From Costus lasius (taxonomy: Eukaryota; Streptophyta; Magnoliopsida; Zingiberales; Costaceae), in contig CM050446.2 of NCBI GenBank assembly GCA_027563935.2, positions 109,534,499 through 109,598,498 of the forward strand: DNA of 64,000 nt. The letters are read 5' to 3'. Below the pieces are notes generated by a model, which worked only from the letters and a program-made list of their open reading frames with translations, was not told the DNA's origin and searched no databases. Below, piece by piece: positions 1 through 11,735 of this stretch (position 1 is the stretch's first letter; each line of letters starts with the position of its first letter). The position numbers and the translations under genes are program-made.

Positions 1-422
1 GAGTTCTATTACATTGGCTATGTGGTAGGTGTACTCTAAATTCGTCACCAAAAAAAATGTGGTAAGCGATTTAGAGAATGTTAAAAATAAATACAAATAA
101 AAAAACATTTTGGAGGTCTTATTCCTGTAAACAAAAACATTATAGTGTTGAACTGAATACAAGGTGAACTAATGAGATTGAGATTTAGATTATTATGCAA
201 GTTACAAATTTTATTTGTTTTAGATTGTGAATCTTAAGGATTAAATTCTAAGAACAGTTTATTTCTCTAGAATCTTTTGTGACATGAGTTGGAAATTTTT
301 AATGAGTAATTATATTTTGGAAGTTTATTTTTCATTAGTGAGATATCTTTTCCATACTCAGTATTATTCTTTAGTCTATTTATTTGCTTAAGGACAAGCA
401 AAAGCTTAGGTCTAGGGATATT
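1..422 (+). mobile_element. 3' internal tail of Athila-like element (family C)
   Basis: Non-coding. The stretch matches the reverse complement of about 9001-9449, which lies just inside the 3' LTR of the minus-strand family-C element, so it is the 3' internal tail of a + strand copy cut by the window edge. It ends with the hairpin-forming motif at 383-402 that precedes the 3' LTR in all four Athila-like copies here. An LTR with a primer site and gag follows, so internal sequence flanks that LTR on both sides. Confidence 0.7.
383..402 (+). other. PPT-proximal hairpin motif, family C (+)
   Basis: Arms TTTGCTTA and CAAGCAAA with loop AGGA, 20 bases before the LTR start. One base pair at the loop end is lost compared with the copy at 34643-34662. 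The same motif occurs at 9020-9039 and 41735-41754 on the other strand, always just upstream of a 3' LTR. Confidence 0.6.
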
Positions 423-1803
423 TGATGACATATATTTATATAGTATTTTTAATATACTTTTACCATCAATTGTCTCTTTTTTCTTTCATGTTTTTACTCA
501 TTTTGGCTTAAATTCTTGTTATTGTTTGGAATCTTCACCTCTCTTTACTTTTATCATATTTCAGGGGGAAATGACTATTTTTTGATGGATTTTGAAAGAT
601 CTGAGTGCACAAATGGATTCCAGACGTTGAGACGAAGTCACCCACCATATTTCATGCGAATTAGAGGTAGTTTGAAAATTACACCCCGCTCGTGATTATT
701 TTCACGGCTATAATTTCTTCAGTGTTTTTTGATGTTTTTAACAAAAAGAATTCTGTCCTACCCATGATTTTTATCATGGCCGTAATTTTTGCCTGTGATT
801 TTTATCATAGCCATAATTTTTCTAGATTCTTGTGACAATATTCATAGAAAAAATTACGGCAGGGGTGTGATTATTTTCATGACCGTAATTTTATCTGCCA
901 AACTCGAGTTTGACTCTGTTTCTTACCCAAATTGCCTCCTTTTTTTAGCCTAATTTTGGGTGAATTCGATGAAGGGGCGAAACCTAGGGTGACTGGCAGC
1001 GTTCTTCGTTTTCTCACCGGAAAAAAATTATTTTTCTAGCCGGTTGGAGTTGATCTTCATCAGGGAGCCTTAAATTTCATCTTCCTTGTCGATTCTATCA
1101 TTATTTTGTCAATTGTAATAAAAAAACATGGATTTCAATTGTTACATCTAAGAACATGTTAGCGTAAATATTGTTTCGGGATTAGAGCATAGCCCTCTGT
1201 GATTTATGATTTAATTAGTTATTTTTGTCTATTGTAGCTTTACTAATGCTTGATTTGATTATTATTGTGTTTATTCCATGTTTGTTTCTGGTCATAATTT
1301 ACATATTTTAGACGATGCATGAAGTACTAAAAGGTGAAGTGCGACGTCGGATCTATAGTTTTCTGACAGGTCGATTCGATCACGAAAGTAGTTCGAATCG
1401 ATTTGAGGGATTTTGTAGATTTGTCAAGAACTCATTGGGCCTATCTTGAGTTAATAACCACAAAAGTAGGGGATAACTTGGGTAGACACTGGGTTGTACC
1501 ACTAAAAGGGGGCAATCTGTACATTTGGATAGATCCCCTTCAACACAGTAAAACCCTTCTTTAGATGAACTTTGTTAGTATAATTATTTAATCCAGAGTG
1601 GTGAAACTCAAAATCCCGAATTCGCATAACTTGATTACAACCCTATTGTGTTTTACTTTTTCTGCAATAAAGTTAAGATTAAATTAAACCCTTTTCCGAA
1701 TCAACTAGCTAACGACCCTAAGATAAGTCAGTACTTGGTCATTGGTCTCTGTGAGATCGATATTTTTATTACTTCGATAGGCCGTGCACTTACGGAATAC
1801 CAT
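423..1803 (+). repeat. Athila-like LTR (family C, +), degenerate
   Basis: It starts with TGATGACA and ends near the family's usual terminus, followed by a primer-site-like sequence. It has the family's layout: a 'GATGGATTTTGAAAGATCTG' type segment near the 5' end, ACGG/CCGT-type dyads around 690-900 (here decayed, for example GTGATTATTTTCACGGC), and a closing segment around 1750-1790 resembling 30480-30530. At about 1.38 kb it is shorter than the other LTRs of this group (1.7-1.9 kb), so it probably carries internal deletions. No target duplication is visible because internal sequence flanks both ends. Confidence 0.7.
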
Positions 1804-1811
1804 CAAGTTTT

Positions 1812-1829
1812 TGGTGCTGTTGTTGGGGA
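1812..1829 (+). other. Decayed primer-binding site (tRNA-Asp type)
   Basis: Aligned with the intact site at 39724-39741 (TGGCGCCGTTGCCGGGGA, complementary to the plant tRNA-Asp 3' end), this copy reads TGGTGCTGTTGTTGGGGA. All four differences are C to T, as expected from deamination of methylated cytosine in a silenced element. Confidence 0.7.
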
Positions 1830-1989
1830 CAAATTTCACTAATATTGACTCATTCTGAGGATTGCTAGACTAGATATTTTATTGCAATTTTGTTTTATTT
1901 CTTTTCTGTGTGATTTTTTTATAATTTTAATTTTTGTAATTACTTTATTTCTTTTTTCTAGATTTTTGTTTCTTTGGTGTTAATTGAAA

Positions 1990-2621
1990 ATTTTGTGTTA
2001 TCTCTACTTTAATCTCACTTGGTTTATGTGTAGGAATCTATAGAAGCTTGATTCAATCATGCAAGGATGAATTCAATTTTTTTTATGAGGATTATAGATG
2101 TTACAATCAATATTCTACTGAATATCAATCAGAGATCCCTCCTTACTTAAAACATCCTTAGGGCATGACTACACAAAAGGTAACTTCAACTCATGGCCCC
2201 AGAATAATCTATACTCTAATACCTATAAGCTGGATTGAAGGAATCAATCAAACTTCTTTTATAAGAATGATCCAAATTATATCTCTCAATCGAACTTTGG
2301 ACCACCTCTTGAATTTGAAGATTGATAGTTCTATCAACATGAGAAATCCAACATTGAGACTTTACTTAATAAGTTCATAGAGTCCCATAAAGCAAAATGA
2401 GGAGTTCAGGCAAGAATTTAGGCAGTTCAATCAACCTGAGAAATCGAACTTTGAGACTCTACTTGAAAACTTCGTAGTTTCCCAAACCAAGTAAAATAAG
2501 GAGATCAAGCAAGAATTCAAGCAAATCGGTGAAGCTGTCAAGAATTTGGCATCTAGGATTGAATCTGCTCAAACCCGCCAATTGATGCTAGCAAACCAGA
2601 TAGCTCAGTAGGCTAAACATT
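1990..2621 (+). pseudogene. Athila-like gag remnant (C-terminal part)
   Basis: No open frame spans it, but translation between stops shows the Athila-type Gag C-terminal pattern: two related 'FETLL..FV.S...KN/EEF..EF' segments (about 2350-2520), then a segment ending in 'NQIAQ' at about 2588-2610. This corresponds to the 'LETQIAQQA' end of the better preserved Gag at 49116-50013. Several in-frame stops interrupt it. It belongs to the same insertion as the LTR at 423-1803. At about 2622 the sequence changes abruptly to a chromovirus reverse transcriptase, so the rest of this element is missing. Confidence 0.55.
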
Positions 2622-3816
2622 CATCTAGGGTTTTCTCGGTGTGGTGAACTTTTATTGAAAATTCATTCGTGGTTGCTCTAAAGTGACTGCACCCCTTAGC
2701 AATTTGCTAAAAAAGAACGCCAATTGGTATTGGGACAAGCAGTGTCAGCCAGCTTTTCAGGACTTGAAAGAGTGCATAGCTTCTGAACTAATATTGAAAT
2801 TACCAGATTTTGGAAAACCTTTCGAGGTTGATACCGATGCTTCAGATTAAGCGATCAGTGGTGTTCTAATACTTATGGGGCATCCTGTGGCTTTTGAAAG
2901 TCGAATGCTAAATGAGGTAGAGCAGAGGTACTCTACGTATGAGAAAGAGATGGTAGCAGTGGTTCATTGCCTCTAGACATGGAGAGTATATCTCTTAGGT
3001 AACGCCTTCGTGGTGAAGACCGATAACGTAGTGAATACTTATTTCTCCACATAAAAGAAAATATTAGCAAAATAGGCTAGATGGCAGGAATTCCTAGCAG
3101 AATTTTGATTCCAGTCGGAACACAAGCTTGAAAAGGTTAATGTAGTACTTGATGCTCTGAGTAGGCTTAATGCCTTGGTCTGCTGCACGATCTCTAGAGT
3201 AGAGGGAGATCTCCTTACAAGGATAAAAGTAGCAACCACTTTCGATGCGGCATATCGAAAACTTGTCCAGCAGATCAAGTCGGGTATGACCCGATAATAT
3301 TATCTAGATACCAATGACATTGTCATGGCCCGTGGTGAAATGCCACTAGTCCCTGCATCCGGTGGGTTACGACGTGAGCTACTAAGGGAGCTCCATGATA
3401 CCCTATGGGGGGTCATCCGGGACAAAGACTCATGCTTGCCTTGCTATCTAGGTCATGTTACTAGCCGAAGATGCGTGCCGACATTGAGATGTATGTTCGC
3501 ACCTGTCTTGTTTGTCAACAAGACAAGGTCGATCGGTGGTTACCAGTTGGGTTGTTGCAACCCTTGCCTATACCAGAGACCCCCTGGACAAGTGTGTCCA
3601 TGGATTTTATCGGTGGGTTTCTCAAGGTCAAGGGGAAGACATCAATATTCTTGGTTGTGGATAGATTCTCTACGTATGTAGTGGTAGCCGAGCTATTCCT
3701 TCAGAACATGGTGAAATATTTTGGGATCCTAGAAGATATCGTGAACGATAAGGAATCCTGGATCACCGGATGTTTCTGGTCGACATTGTTCGACAAGCTA
3801 GGAATGAAGTTGAACT
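2622..3816 (+). pseudogene. Chromovirus (Ty3/gypsy) pol remnant: RT end, RNase H, integrase N-terminal half
   Basis: Decayed Ty3/gypsy polyprotein. It opens with the 'GFLGVVNFY' end of the reverse transcriptase and continues into RNase H (DTDASD at about 2830, YEKEM at about 2940, KTDNV at about 3018). The integrase follows, with a damaged zinc-binding region (about 3380-3510, CLVCQQ at about 3497), MDFIGG with the first catalytic Asp at about 3601, and the second catalytic Asp in the 'VND' segment at about 3742. Six or more in-frame stops and at least two frame changes are present. The RT catalytic core and everything upstream are absent. A solo copia LTR then interrupts the integrase, which resumes at 5757. 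A C-terminal chromodomain-like stretch supports the chromovirus assignment. Confidence 0.8.
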
Positions 3817-5761
3817 TGTTGGGAAACTCCGGGGATATTTAAAAATTTCACATGACATTACAGATACACAGCGAAAGCATATCCTCGAAATAGGCCGGTC
3901 CCAAAAAACCAATGGATCGTCTTGCAAGGGGGTCGACATGATGAGAGAAAGAAGTACCTAGAAGTAATGTAGAGCGATGCTAATGCAAGCGCTCAAGCGT
4001 GCGCCCTCTGTAATCTTACACACACGGATGCCTCGAATTCTCTTCTTCCATGCCTGGTGCTAGCCTCGGGAAGAAGATCCAAACCCTTGTGTGTCTCCTA
4101 CACCACTTACGCCATCCTCAAAGGAAGAAGCGCCGAGAGCAAGGAGAAGGAAGATGGTGCCGCCAAGGTTCTCCCTCACTTGCGCCAAGCGGAGGTAGAG
4201 AAGAAGGCTTGCGGCTTTGATTGGAAGAGGATTGCGCCAATGTGCTTGCTCACGCCAATTGAAGTAGATTAATCTTTCTCTCGCATATCAATTGATATAT
4301 AGAGCAAAGAGGGGCAGCTAAAACAAAGGTTGGCGCAACAAGAAAAGAGATATGCTGCTAGGGTTTGTAGGGAGACCAATTAAGGTTAGGGTTAAGGAAA
4401 TTCTGCAAGAGCTTTCCATAAACCCTTTCCTATCAGCCATATGCGCCAAAGATCTTCCAAAGAAGTCCATATAGCCATATCAGCCCCAAGGCTTGCTATA
4501 GAAGCAAGCATGCCATCCAAGGAACAAAGGGGAAGGCGCCAATTGCTTCCTTATGAAGCACATTGTGCCAACTTCTCCCCATTATACCCATAGGCGCTAA
4601 TAGGGTTAATTTCTCTCCATTATACCCTTTTGCCATCATATCTCTTCATGACAACTTGTTATTAGGCCTCATTGGGTAATGAACTAGCCTAAACTTCATA
4701 GCACAAGTTGATTAAGCTATTGGATTCAATCCAATGCAACCCTAATTCAAATGTGACCAACCATGGTCAATTTCGGGTCAACTTGCCAAAAATAAAGTTT
4801 GGCTCCAATAACTCTCTTCCATCTCATCGGGCCCATTGGCGCTGATGAAATCTCCCAAATAGTTTTGAGCTATCTAATAACTCGATCATAAGGCTTCCCG
4901 ATCAATATGAGAACTCGAGTATCAAGGTGTGCGACCCTGTATGTTCCTCTAACGTTGGCAGTGATGTCCAAAGATCATCACAAGCAGTGAGTGGCACCTG
5001 CACTGCTACCCAAGTCATTGGAATGGATATCGACATCGATATCCCCATCATCGCAATTAGGTACAGACATATTACAGTCTCTTTGCCAAACTGATATCCA
5101 ATTGGACAAGTGTGTCACCACTTGTTTTTACCCAATCTCATGGTTATGAGTAAATCAGGTTCTCACCTAGGTATGACCATGCACTTTCAGTCATAGAACC
5201 ATAGGGGGCCCCATAGATATCAAGCTTCCCTCAGGAAGGGGCAAATCCTCTGTCTGTACATTGATCTTCTTATATGGGTCATGATATACTCAATGGCAAT
5301 CGTTATGACCTCCCAACTACGGTGAGGTGTTAAGTTATATCAAAGCATATCCCTAACCATACAGAAGAGTCAATGACCTCAAGTCAAGGGATCAATGCAT
5401 CTCCTGTCACTTGTGAGGATAACTCATGACACCAAGTCATTGCCTCACAGCGGGTCAGTCCAGTATATTTACCACTGATATACTCATATGTCTGCATCAG
5501 CACCTCGTGCCTAACCAGCCCATATACCCGTCTCATAAGTACTAGAGCTGTCTCATATCCACTAAGGTACATTGACTAGGGACAAGAGTTTGAGCACAGA
5601 TCCAATCTATCTCTAGGGACATTATCATGTAGGAACACAATCGCAGATGTAAACTAAGTATGATAACGACAGTGCCAGAATGATATATAAGAGATATCAA
5701 TGTCAAGTAGTATAAAAGATAGACCAAAACTAGGTTTTATGGCATAAACACTAACAGAACT
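3812..5761 (-). mobile_element. Solo LTR of the Copia-2 family with 5-bp target duplication
   Basis: The LTR proper is 3817-5756 (1940 bp, TGTTGGG...CTAACA on the + strand). In reverse complement it matches the Copia-2 LTRs at 50014-51964 and 57168-59120 along its whole length, clearly more diverged than those two are from each other. It is flanked by GAACT at 3812-3816 and 5757-5761. No internal sequence remains, so it is the product of recombination between the two LTRs of one element. A TATA-like stretch lies at about 4295-4303 on the minus strand, where Copia-2 has TATAAAT. It sits inside a chromovirus integrase frame that resumes on the other side. Confidence 0.92.
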
Positions 5762-6521
5762 TATCCCATACAGACGGAGCGGGTGAATGCCCTCATGGAG
5801 GACTACCTCCGTCACTTTATGATTGCAAATAAAAAAGACTGGGTGAAGTGGATGGATTTGGTATAGTTTGCCTATAATCTCTACTGATCATTATCCATGG
5901 GGCACAGCCCCTTTGAGCTTGTGTTAGGGAGGTGTCCTGTGGCTCAACGGAAAGCTCGCAAGCCAGTGGAGTCGCTCCAAGAGGCATGGGACAACCTTGA
6001 GATGGCTACTAGACGAATGCAGTTTTATGCGAATCATCAATGACAAGATGAAGAATTCATTGTGGGTGACTTAGTTCTTCTCTGGCTTACTCTACAGATA
6101 TAGAGGAAAATATCTACTAAGGTAGCACATCAAGGCCTTATTTAGAGATACGATGGACCTTTCTAGTGCTAAGTCGAGTTGGCTCAGTAGCGTATCATCT
6201 GAAGCTCTCCGATAGGATGAAATTACATCCGACTTTCCATGTGAACTTCCTAGAGAGGTTCCATAAGGATTCGAGGGATCCATCGTGATCGCAGTCGATT
6301 CACGCACCTCAGACAATTCGAACGGAGTTTGATCAGAGGATCAGAGAGATATTGGATCACCGAGTTTTTTGACATAGTAGGATGAACCAACGAATAGAAT
6401 TTCTAGATCATTGGAAAGATTCTCCTTTGGAAGAAGCTACATAGTACAAGACTTTCGAATTGTGGTAGTTCAAGGACGAGATCCAACGTTACTTTGAGTC
6501 ACCCAGGATGGCAATTCACTC
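5757..6521 (+). pseudogene. Chromovirus integrase C-terminal half and chromodomain remnant
   Basis: Continuation of the remnant at 2622-3816. The first readable residues are 'QTERVNALMEDYLRHF' (the family's third catalytic residue, Glu, lies in TERVN), followed by 'FAYNLY' and 'GHSPFELV' around 5865-5925 and 'VGDLVLL' at about 6064. Further on, 'EFLDHWKDSPLEEAT' at about 6398-6440 resembles the chromodomain core (normally '.YLVHWKGLP..EATWE'). Many stops and several frame changes are present. A purine tract and an LTR follow directly. Confidence 0.8.
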
Positions 6522-6534
6522 CGGAAGGGGAGAA
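6522..6534 (+). other. Polypurine tract of the chromovirus
   Basis: GGAAGGGGAGAA directly upstream of a TGTTAG LTR start. Position and composition fit the plus-strand primer of a Ty3/gypsy element whose chromodomain ends about 60 bases earlier. Confidence 0.6.
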
Positions 6535-7163
6535 TGTTAGGCTTTTGGGCCTGGATTTGTGTGCGGCCCAAATCCCAGCCCAGCTCACTTCCACCCAACC
6601 GAATGGGTTGGCAGTCATAAGGAAGCGGATCTATCTCTGCCCGGATCCGCTAGCGCCTCAACAAATGAATGACGTGAGCAAAGTGAATTTTTGGGCAGGC
6701 GGCGTCGGGTCACATTGGCGTGGGCGCTGATGCAGACACGTCATTTCAGTGGGCTGGTGGCTGACTCGATCCAGTGCATGAGAACTGAGGCAGTGCAAAG
6801 GAAGAAAATTATTGTCATCATCCAACTCACGAACGTTAGTTAAGAAAATCTCTCTCGCACACTCTCACCTTCCCACACAGCCCCTCTTCCCCTCCTCTGG
6901 CGAGCTTTGAATTCATTAGTCATCTTCCCTGAGCTCTCCCCGTGATTCTGGTGGTGTGGGCGGGTGGTTCGGATCGCGACGAGCACCTTTCCCCTTTTTC
7001 TTTGTCTTTGTCGCACTCGATGTTGTCATCGTCGGTGACACTTTCATATTGCCTCGGAAGGCGACCACAGCATCCGCTTCATCAACTAGAAGGAGCCAGC
7101 GATCTTTGCGCCGTGGTACGCTCTCCCTCTCCGCTCATTGTTTCCCGTTTGTTTCCGACATGC
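6535..7163 (+). repeat. Partial 3' LTR of the chromovirus
   Basis: It begins with TGTTAGGCTTTTGGGCC directly after the purine tract. It is richer in G+C than its neighbours, with pyrimidine-rich stretches around 6850-6900. No end can be placed because a minus-strand Athila-like LTR starts at 7164, and no second half was recognised to the right. Short open frames here are not considered genes. Confidence 0.55.
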
Positions 7164-9000
7164 TGTTGTGTCCGCAAGTGCATGGATACTCGAAGTAATA
7201 AAAGATATCGTACCATAGGGACCTATGTGTTGAGTACCAAGTAATTGTGTTCTTGTAGCTAAGCAAATCAAACAAGTTATAAGCAAATGATCGAAAATTG
7301 ATATAGATAATCAGAGAGAAAATTGGGACTAGGGTTTCATCCTTCTTAATTTTAATGACTAGACAAAAATAAGTGTTCATCGACTATTCCTGATATGATA
7401 AAGATGAAAATCTACTTATAAAGAAATTGTCTCGCTCTCATGACAACAGTTTACATAGAATAACCTTCATTGTCATTACTAGCTATTCTATGTTTAAGAT
7501 AAGTAAATCTGACAAAGAAGGTTTAAGTCACTCTCATGGTTTAACTTTCCGTGTCAATATCTCAAACAAAATTAAATATTCTCATATCTTAATTTCATAG
7601 GTATTACTTAAGGGTTTCCAACAATCAAAATCATCATTCAATGCATAATTTCATGTCTAAATCGATAAAATTTCCTAGATCAGATTATCAACAAGAATTT
7701 ATACTTCAAAAATTAGGAATTAAGAACAAACCTATTCTCATAACATAAGTTCCTAAAACTTAATTTAAGGGTTCAAAGTTTCGTAAGTCACCTCTCAGTA
7801 CATATTACAAAACTCTAAAACATGTTGATAATTGAAACAAGAAAAGACTAAAGACAATAATCACTTAAGTAAAATTATCATACCAAAGAATATTCTAACG
7901 AAATAAAAATTATCTAGTCATTAAGAAATTAAGGGGATTACACCCCCTGTCCCAAAAAGGTTTTTATGCTATCATGGCGAAAGAATTACAACAAGTATTC
8001 ATCTCAGAAAAATCAGAAATCAAAGAAGAAGGAAATAAGTTACTGATTTACAAGGCTGTGAAAATAATCACAACCTGTAATAGTGTATGTGATTGCTGTG
8101 AACAATGGCGGCGCCCACATTTTCTTTGATTCCTCCTCCGATCGAACTCCTTTCGCTCTGAAACTTTTTGTGCGTCTTCTCCTTCCTCAAGCGTAGCTTC
8201 CTTCTAAATTTTGCCACCAATGATGGTTTGTACATCTCTCGGTAGAAAACCCTATGGTGGCGGCAAACTCCTCGATTTCTCTCTCAATTGTAGATCAAAA
8301 TTAGGGGCCCCTAGTTCTGGGATCTTCTCCTCTTCTTATAGATCACTCCCCTTCTTTCGGTTTTTGAATTCGTGGTCTAAATCTCTCAGAATCATCGTCA
8401 AAAATCTTGGTGAACAGTAACAGCGGAAAACTCAAGCAAATGCGGCCTCCTGGTTAGAATTATGGCCTGTGAAGAATATTACGGTAGTGCCGTAATTTCT
8501 TATGTGCAAAATCTTGAAACAATTACGGGCTGTAATAAAAACCATGATAGTGTCATGATTTATGCTTCAAATCTGGCTTGACGAGATTATGCCCGTAATA
8601 AATTTTACGGCAGTGCCGTAATTTCCTCTGGACAAAAATGTCCATAAATTATGGCAGAGGAAATTAATAAAAATGGTGTCGTGGTTTATTTTGTAAGTCC
8701 CAGTAAAACCACGGCCGTAATTATAATTACGGCACTACCGTAATTTTGCTAAAAACTTTGATTGGCTTGGAATTTGATATGTAATCTCCTCTTGATGATT
8801 GAAACTCGTCTATGCACTCAGATTGCTTGAAAATCCCATCAAAATAAAGCCTTTTTCCCTAAAATTGATAAAAAACTAGAAAATGTGTAGATTCTAAAAT
8901 ATTTGACAAATAAGACATAAAAATAAACAAAAGAGCATGAATATAACTCAAAAAGACTAATTAATCAATATAAAATATACTATAAATTTTTGAGTCATCA
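7164..9000 (-). repeat. Athila-like 3' LTR (family C, minus strand)
   Basis: Bounded by TGTTGTGTCC at 7164 and GTCATCA at 9000 on the + strand (TGATGAC...ACAACA in element orientation), 1837 bp. It is followed to the right by the PPT-proximal motif and the 3' internal tail, so this is the 3' LTR of a minus-strand element. Around 8440-8750 are several ACGG...CCGT dyads (for example TTACGGTAGTGCCGTAA at about 8479). It interrupts the chromovirus LTR. No target duplication can be shown because the right end of the element is lost. Confidence 0.85.
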
Positions 9001-10374
9001 AAATACATAAGGCTCAAACTTTGTTTGTCCTCAAGCAAATAAAGAAATAAATGCTAATCATAGAGAATAAACCTTCTTATGAAAAATAAATTTCTAAATT
9101 ATAATCACCTATGAAAAATTCCACCAAATGCTACATAAAATTTCAAATAAATATATCGTCATCCGAATTTAATCCTTAAGATTCACAACTTAGTCAAATA
9201 AATTTTCGCAACTCGTATAATAAACAGAATTTCAATCTCATGAGTTCACCCAAGTTTCAATTTAAATTTATAATACTTTTGTTTACAGGAATAGGATCTC
9301 CAAAATCTTTTTCCGCTAAAAAATTTTTCTTTTCTTTTCCTCTCTCTCTCTCTTTTTTTATCTTTGACATTCTCTAAATCGATTACCACCTTTTTTTTCT
9401 GGTGACGATTTTAGAGTACACCAACCACATAGTTAATGTAATAGAACTCATATCTCATTAGTAGGAAGAATCTTACTTGAGACAGCGGAGTTAATGCCAA
9501 ATAATTTTTTCCATAGCATGTACCCACATAGATACACACTTTTTATTTGGACTTCAACTCTTAACTTCGGTACCATTGCAAATTAATACAATGCCAAGTA
9601 GAGGAGTAATTATTTTTTCTCTCTTCAGACTTCAACCCATATCTTTGGTACCACTGCCAATTTTACACAGTGCCAAGTAGGGGAGTCACTCCCTCTTTTT
9701 AAATCTGGGATTTTTTTTCCTCCCAATAAATAGTAAAATAGACTCAAACATCAACTAGGTTAATCAATTGACATCAAAAATTACACTCATATGCTTATTT
9801 TATTCAAGAAAGTAGTTTCACCCTCAGATTACATTCATCAAACAACATATCTACCCAAAACCTCATGCATCAATCAATGAAAAAATTCAACAGGTAGACG
9901 TATATTGAAGAAATAAATTTAACACAATAAGTATGTCTCCATTCACAGATATTGACATTCATCATCAAGAAAATAATCACATTGTCACAACAGTAATTTC
10001 ACAAAAGTAAACCACATAACATATCAATACAACAATATATATATATATATATATATCAATATCAAAATACCACAAAGAGCAAAAACCACAAGTATCATCA
10101 TAAAAAGGCACTGCAAAACACATTATCCAAAATTATACAATTCAGAATGCACCTACACATGGTGCCAAATCACAACATCAAAAGAAAGTATCATAATATC
10201 ATGGTACAACTAGATCGAATCAAAGTTTCAAAATACAAAATATAAAATCAAGGATCGACGGGCAATGGACACAAGAAGTTTGACTGAGTCATCCTTCCCT
10301 ACAAAAATATGTATCATCAATAGGGTATAGAGATAAATAAAGCATAGATAGGAGAAGAGAATACTCACAAAGCT
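9001..10374 (-). mobile_element. 3' internal non-coding tail of the family-C minus element
   Basis: Non-coding sequence between the env-position ORF and the 3' LTR, collinear with 41716-42881 (minus) and with about 33600-34680 (+) of the other two elements. It contains the PPT-proximal motif at 9020-9039, a pyrimidine run at about 9335-9360, two stem-loop units at 9569-9595 and 9647-9674, and an (AT)n run at about 10036-10055. Confidence 0.75.
9569..9674 (-). other. Tandem pair of covarying stem-loops (family C)
   Basis: Two copies about 78 bp apart, each bounded by GGTACC. On the sense (minus) strand the stems are CATTG/CAATG (9569-9595) and CACTG/CAGTG (9647-9674), so the middle pair differs in a compensating way. 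The surroundings are also conserved (CCAAGTAG(A/G)GGAGT on one side, CTTCAAC on the other). The same pair occurs in two other elements of this window. Confidence 0.6.
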
Positions 10375-11735
10375 CTAATCGTCCGCATCGGAATCTGTCT
10401 CCTCGTTTCCTTCATCAGTGGGGGCAGCATCCATAGGATCATCCTGACCACTTTCTTGACCCTCATCTCCATCTTCATCGCCATCTTCTCCACCATTTCC
10501 ATACCTGAACCTGTCATAGAAAAAGTTTCTCATCTCTTCCATATAAGTCCCCAGCTCCTCAACATCTTCATGAATATGCCCAACAGCATCAAGCATCTTC
10601 TTCATGAGGCGACCCATACGGTACACCTCTACAAAAAGGGCATGAAAACCAGGGTCCTGAGCACTCGACCATCCTCTTTCAGCAGCTCTACATGAGGAAC
10701 CTGCAACTCGGTATGGTGATGATCCAGTAGTTCGGTGTGGCAGTGAATCCACACTCATGTCGAATGGGTCATCGCTGCCACCCCAGGTGGGTGGCGCCGG
10801 TACTAAATCCAATGGTGTGGGGGTGGCATCGGTGGGAACACTTGGTGGAAGCTTCCTGTTAGCTTGATCCTAGACTGAAGTCTTCTCAGTGTTTGGCAGT
10901 GGTAAGGTGGGAGCACCCGGTCTAGGAATCAAGCAATAGCTTTCACCCTCTCTTACAATCATTTTCATTGCCACACATGAATTAATGTTTATTCTGGTAT
11001 TTCCCCTGTCTACCTCAATTAAATAGGGTTCTACTCCTAAGGAGAGTGCTATAGGAGTGAGGAAACCTCCTATGAAAACAGCACCCTTCTTTGCTCTTGC
11101 AACCTTATCTAAGTGTTTGATCAAGAAGAAAGCCAAATCTATAGGGTAACCATGAAGCATGCACCAAAGAAAATAAAGCTTGGACTGACGTACCATACCA
11201 TCACTATCTCCTCGTCCGAAAACTGTATGGGCCAAGACTTGGTGCATATATCTAATACAAGGGTTGGAGATGTTGGTTGCCCTTGCTGATGATGGTGAAA
11301 AACTGGACTCTGAGGTGATCTGGTTCCAAAATACATGCTCAATAAACCCAACCGGCACATGTGTGTGCCCTCCTCTTGGTAAGTGAAAAATAGATCTGAT
11401 GTCTCTAAGTGTAAGGCTTCTCTCTTCATTAGCCATACGAAAAGTAATTCGACCTTCAGCTTGCCGATCAGAATACTCATGTAGTTCCATATCCATGCTG
11501 CTAAGAAACTCCAAAACCAAGGGAAGGTAAGTCTTAGGTGAAATCTCAAAGAACTTATTGGCCCTTATTTGATCAAACATCCAAAACATGTCATCGTAGA
11601 GCCCCAAAATCTCCATAGTGCTCTTATCCGCGTACTTCGTGTTCACTACACGTCTAGTAAGCAGCTGATTGTATCTAGCCTCCTGTATCTCATCTCTAAA
11701 TACAATCTCATAAGGATTTGGAGGTGAATCTGTAG
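10375..11735 (-). pseudogene. Env-position ORF of an Athila-like element (plant retrotransposon domain), broken
   Basis: An open frame from about 11735 to 10375 is interrupted only by one TAG at 10870-10872. It is the homologue of 42882-44264: both share the segments 'LEFLSSMD/LEFMSSL', 'ITFR.ANEER.LTL', 'GRGDSDGMVRQ' and 'AMKMI(V/I)REG', then a Pro-rich linker with 'PPTWGG' and an acidic C-terminus. The domain matches what is annotated in plant genomes as a putative plant transposon protein domain. Its role is unknown. Its place between pol and the 3' LTR is that of the env-like gene of Athila elements, but I see no signal peptide or membrane segment. The N-terminus is truncated: a TAA lies in frame at about 11740 and no pol is found further right. 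Confidence 0.7.

Noticed and set aside
2622..6534. Possible integrated pararetrovirus
   Set aside because: RNase H is followed by an integrase with zinc region, chromodomain-like end, PPT and LTR. These are Ty3/gypsy features, and no movement or coat protein signature was seen.
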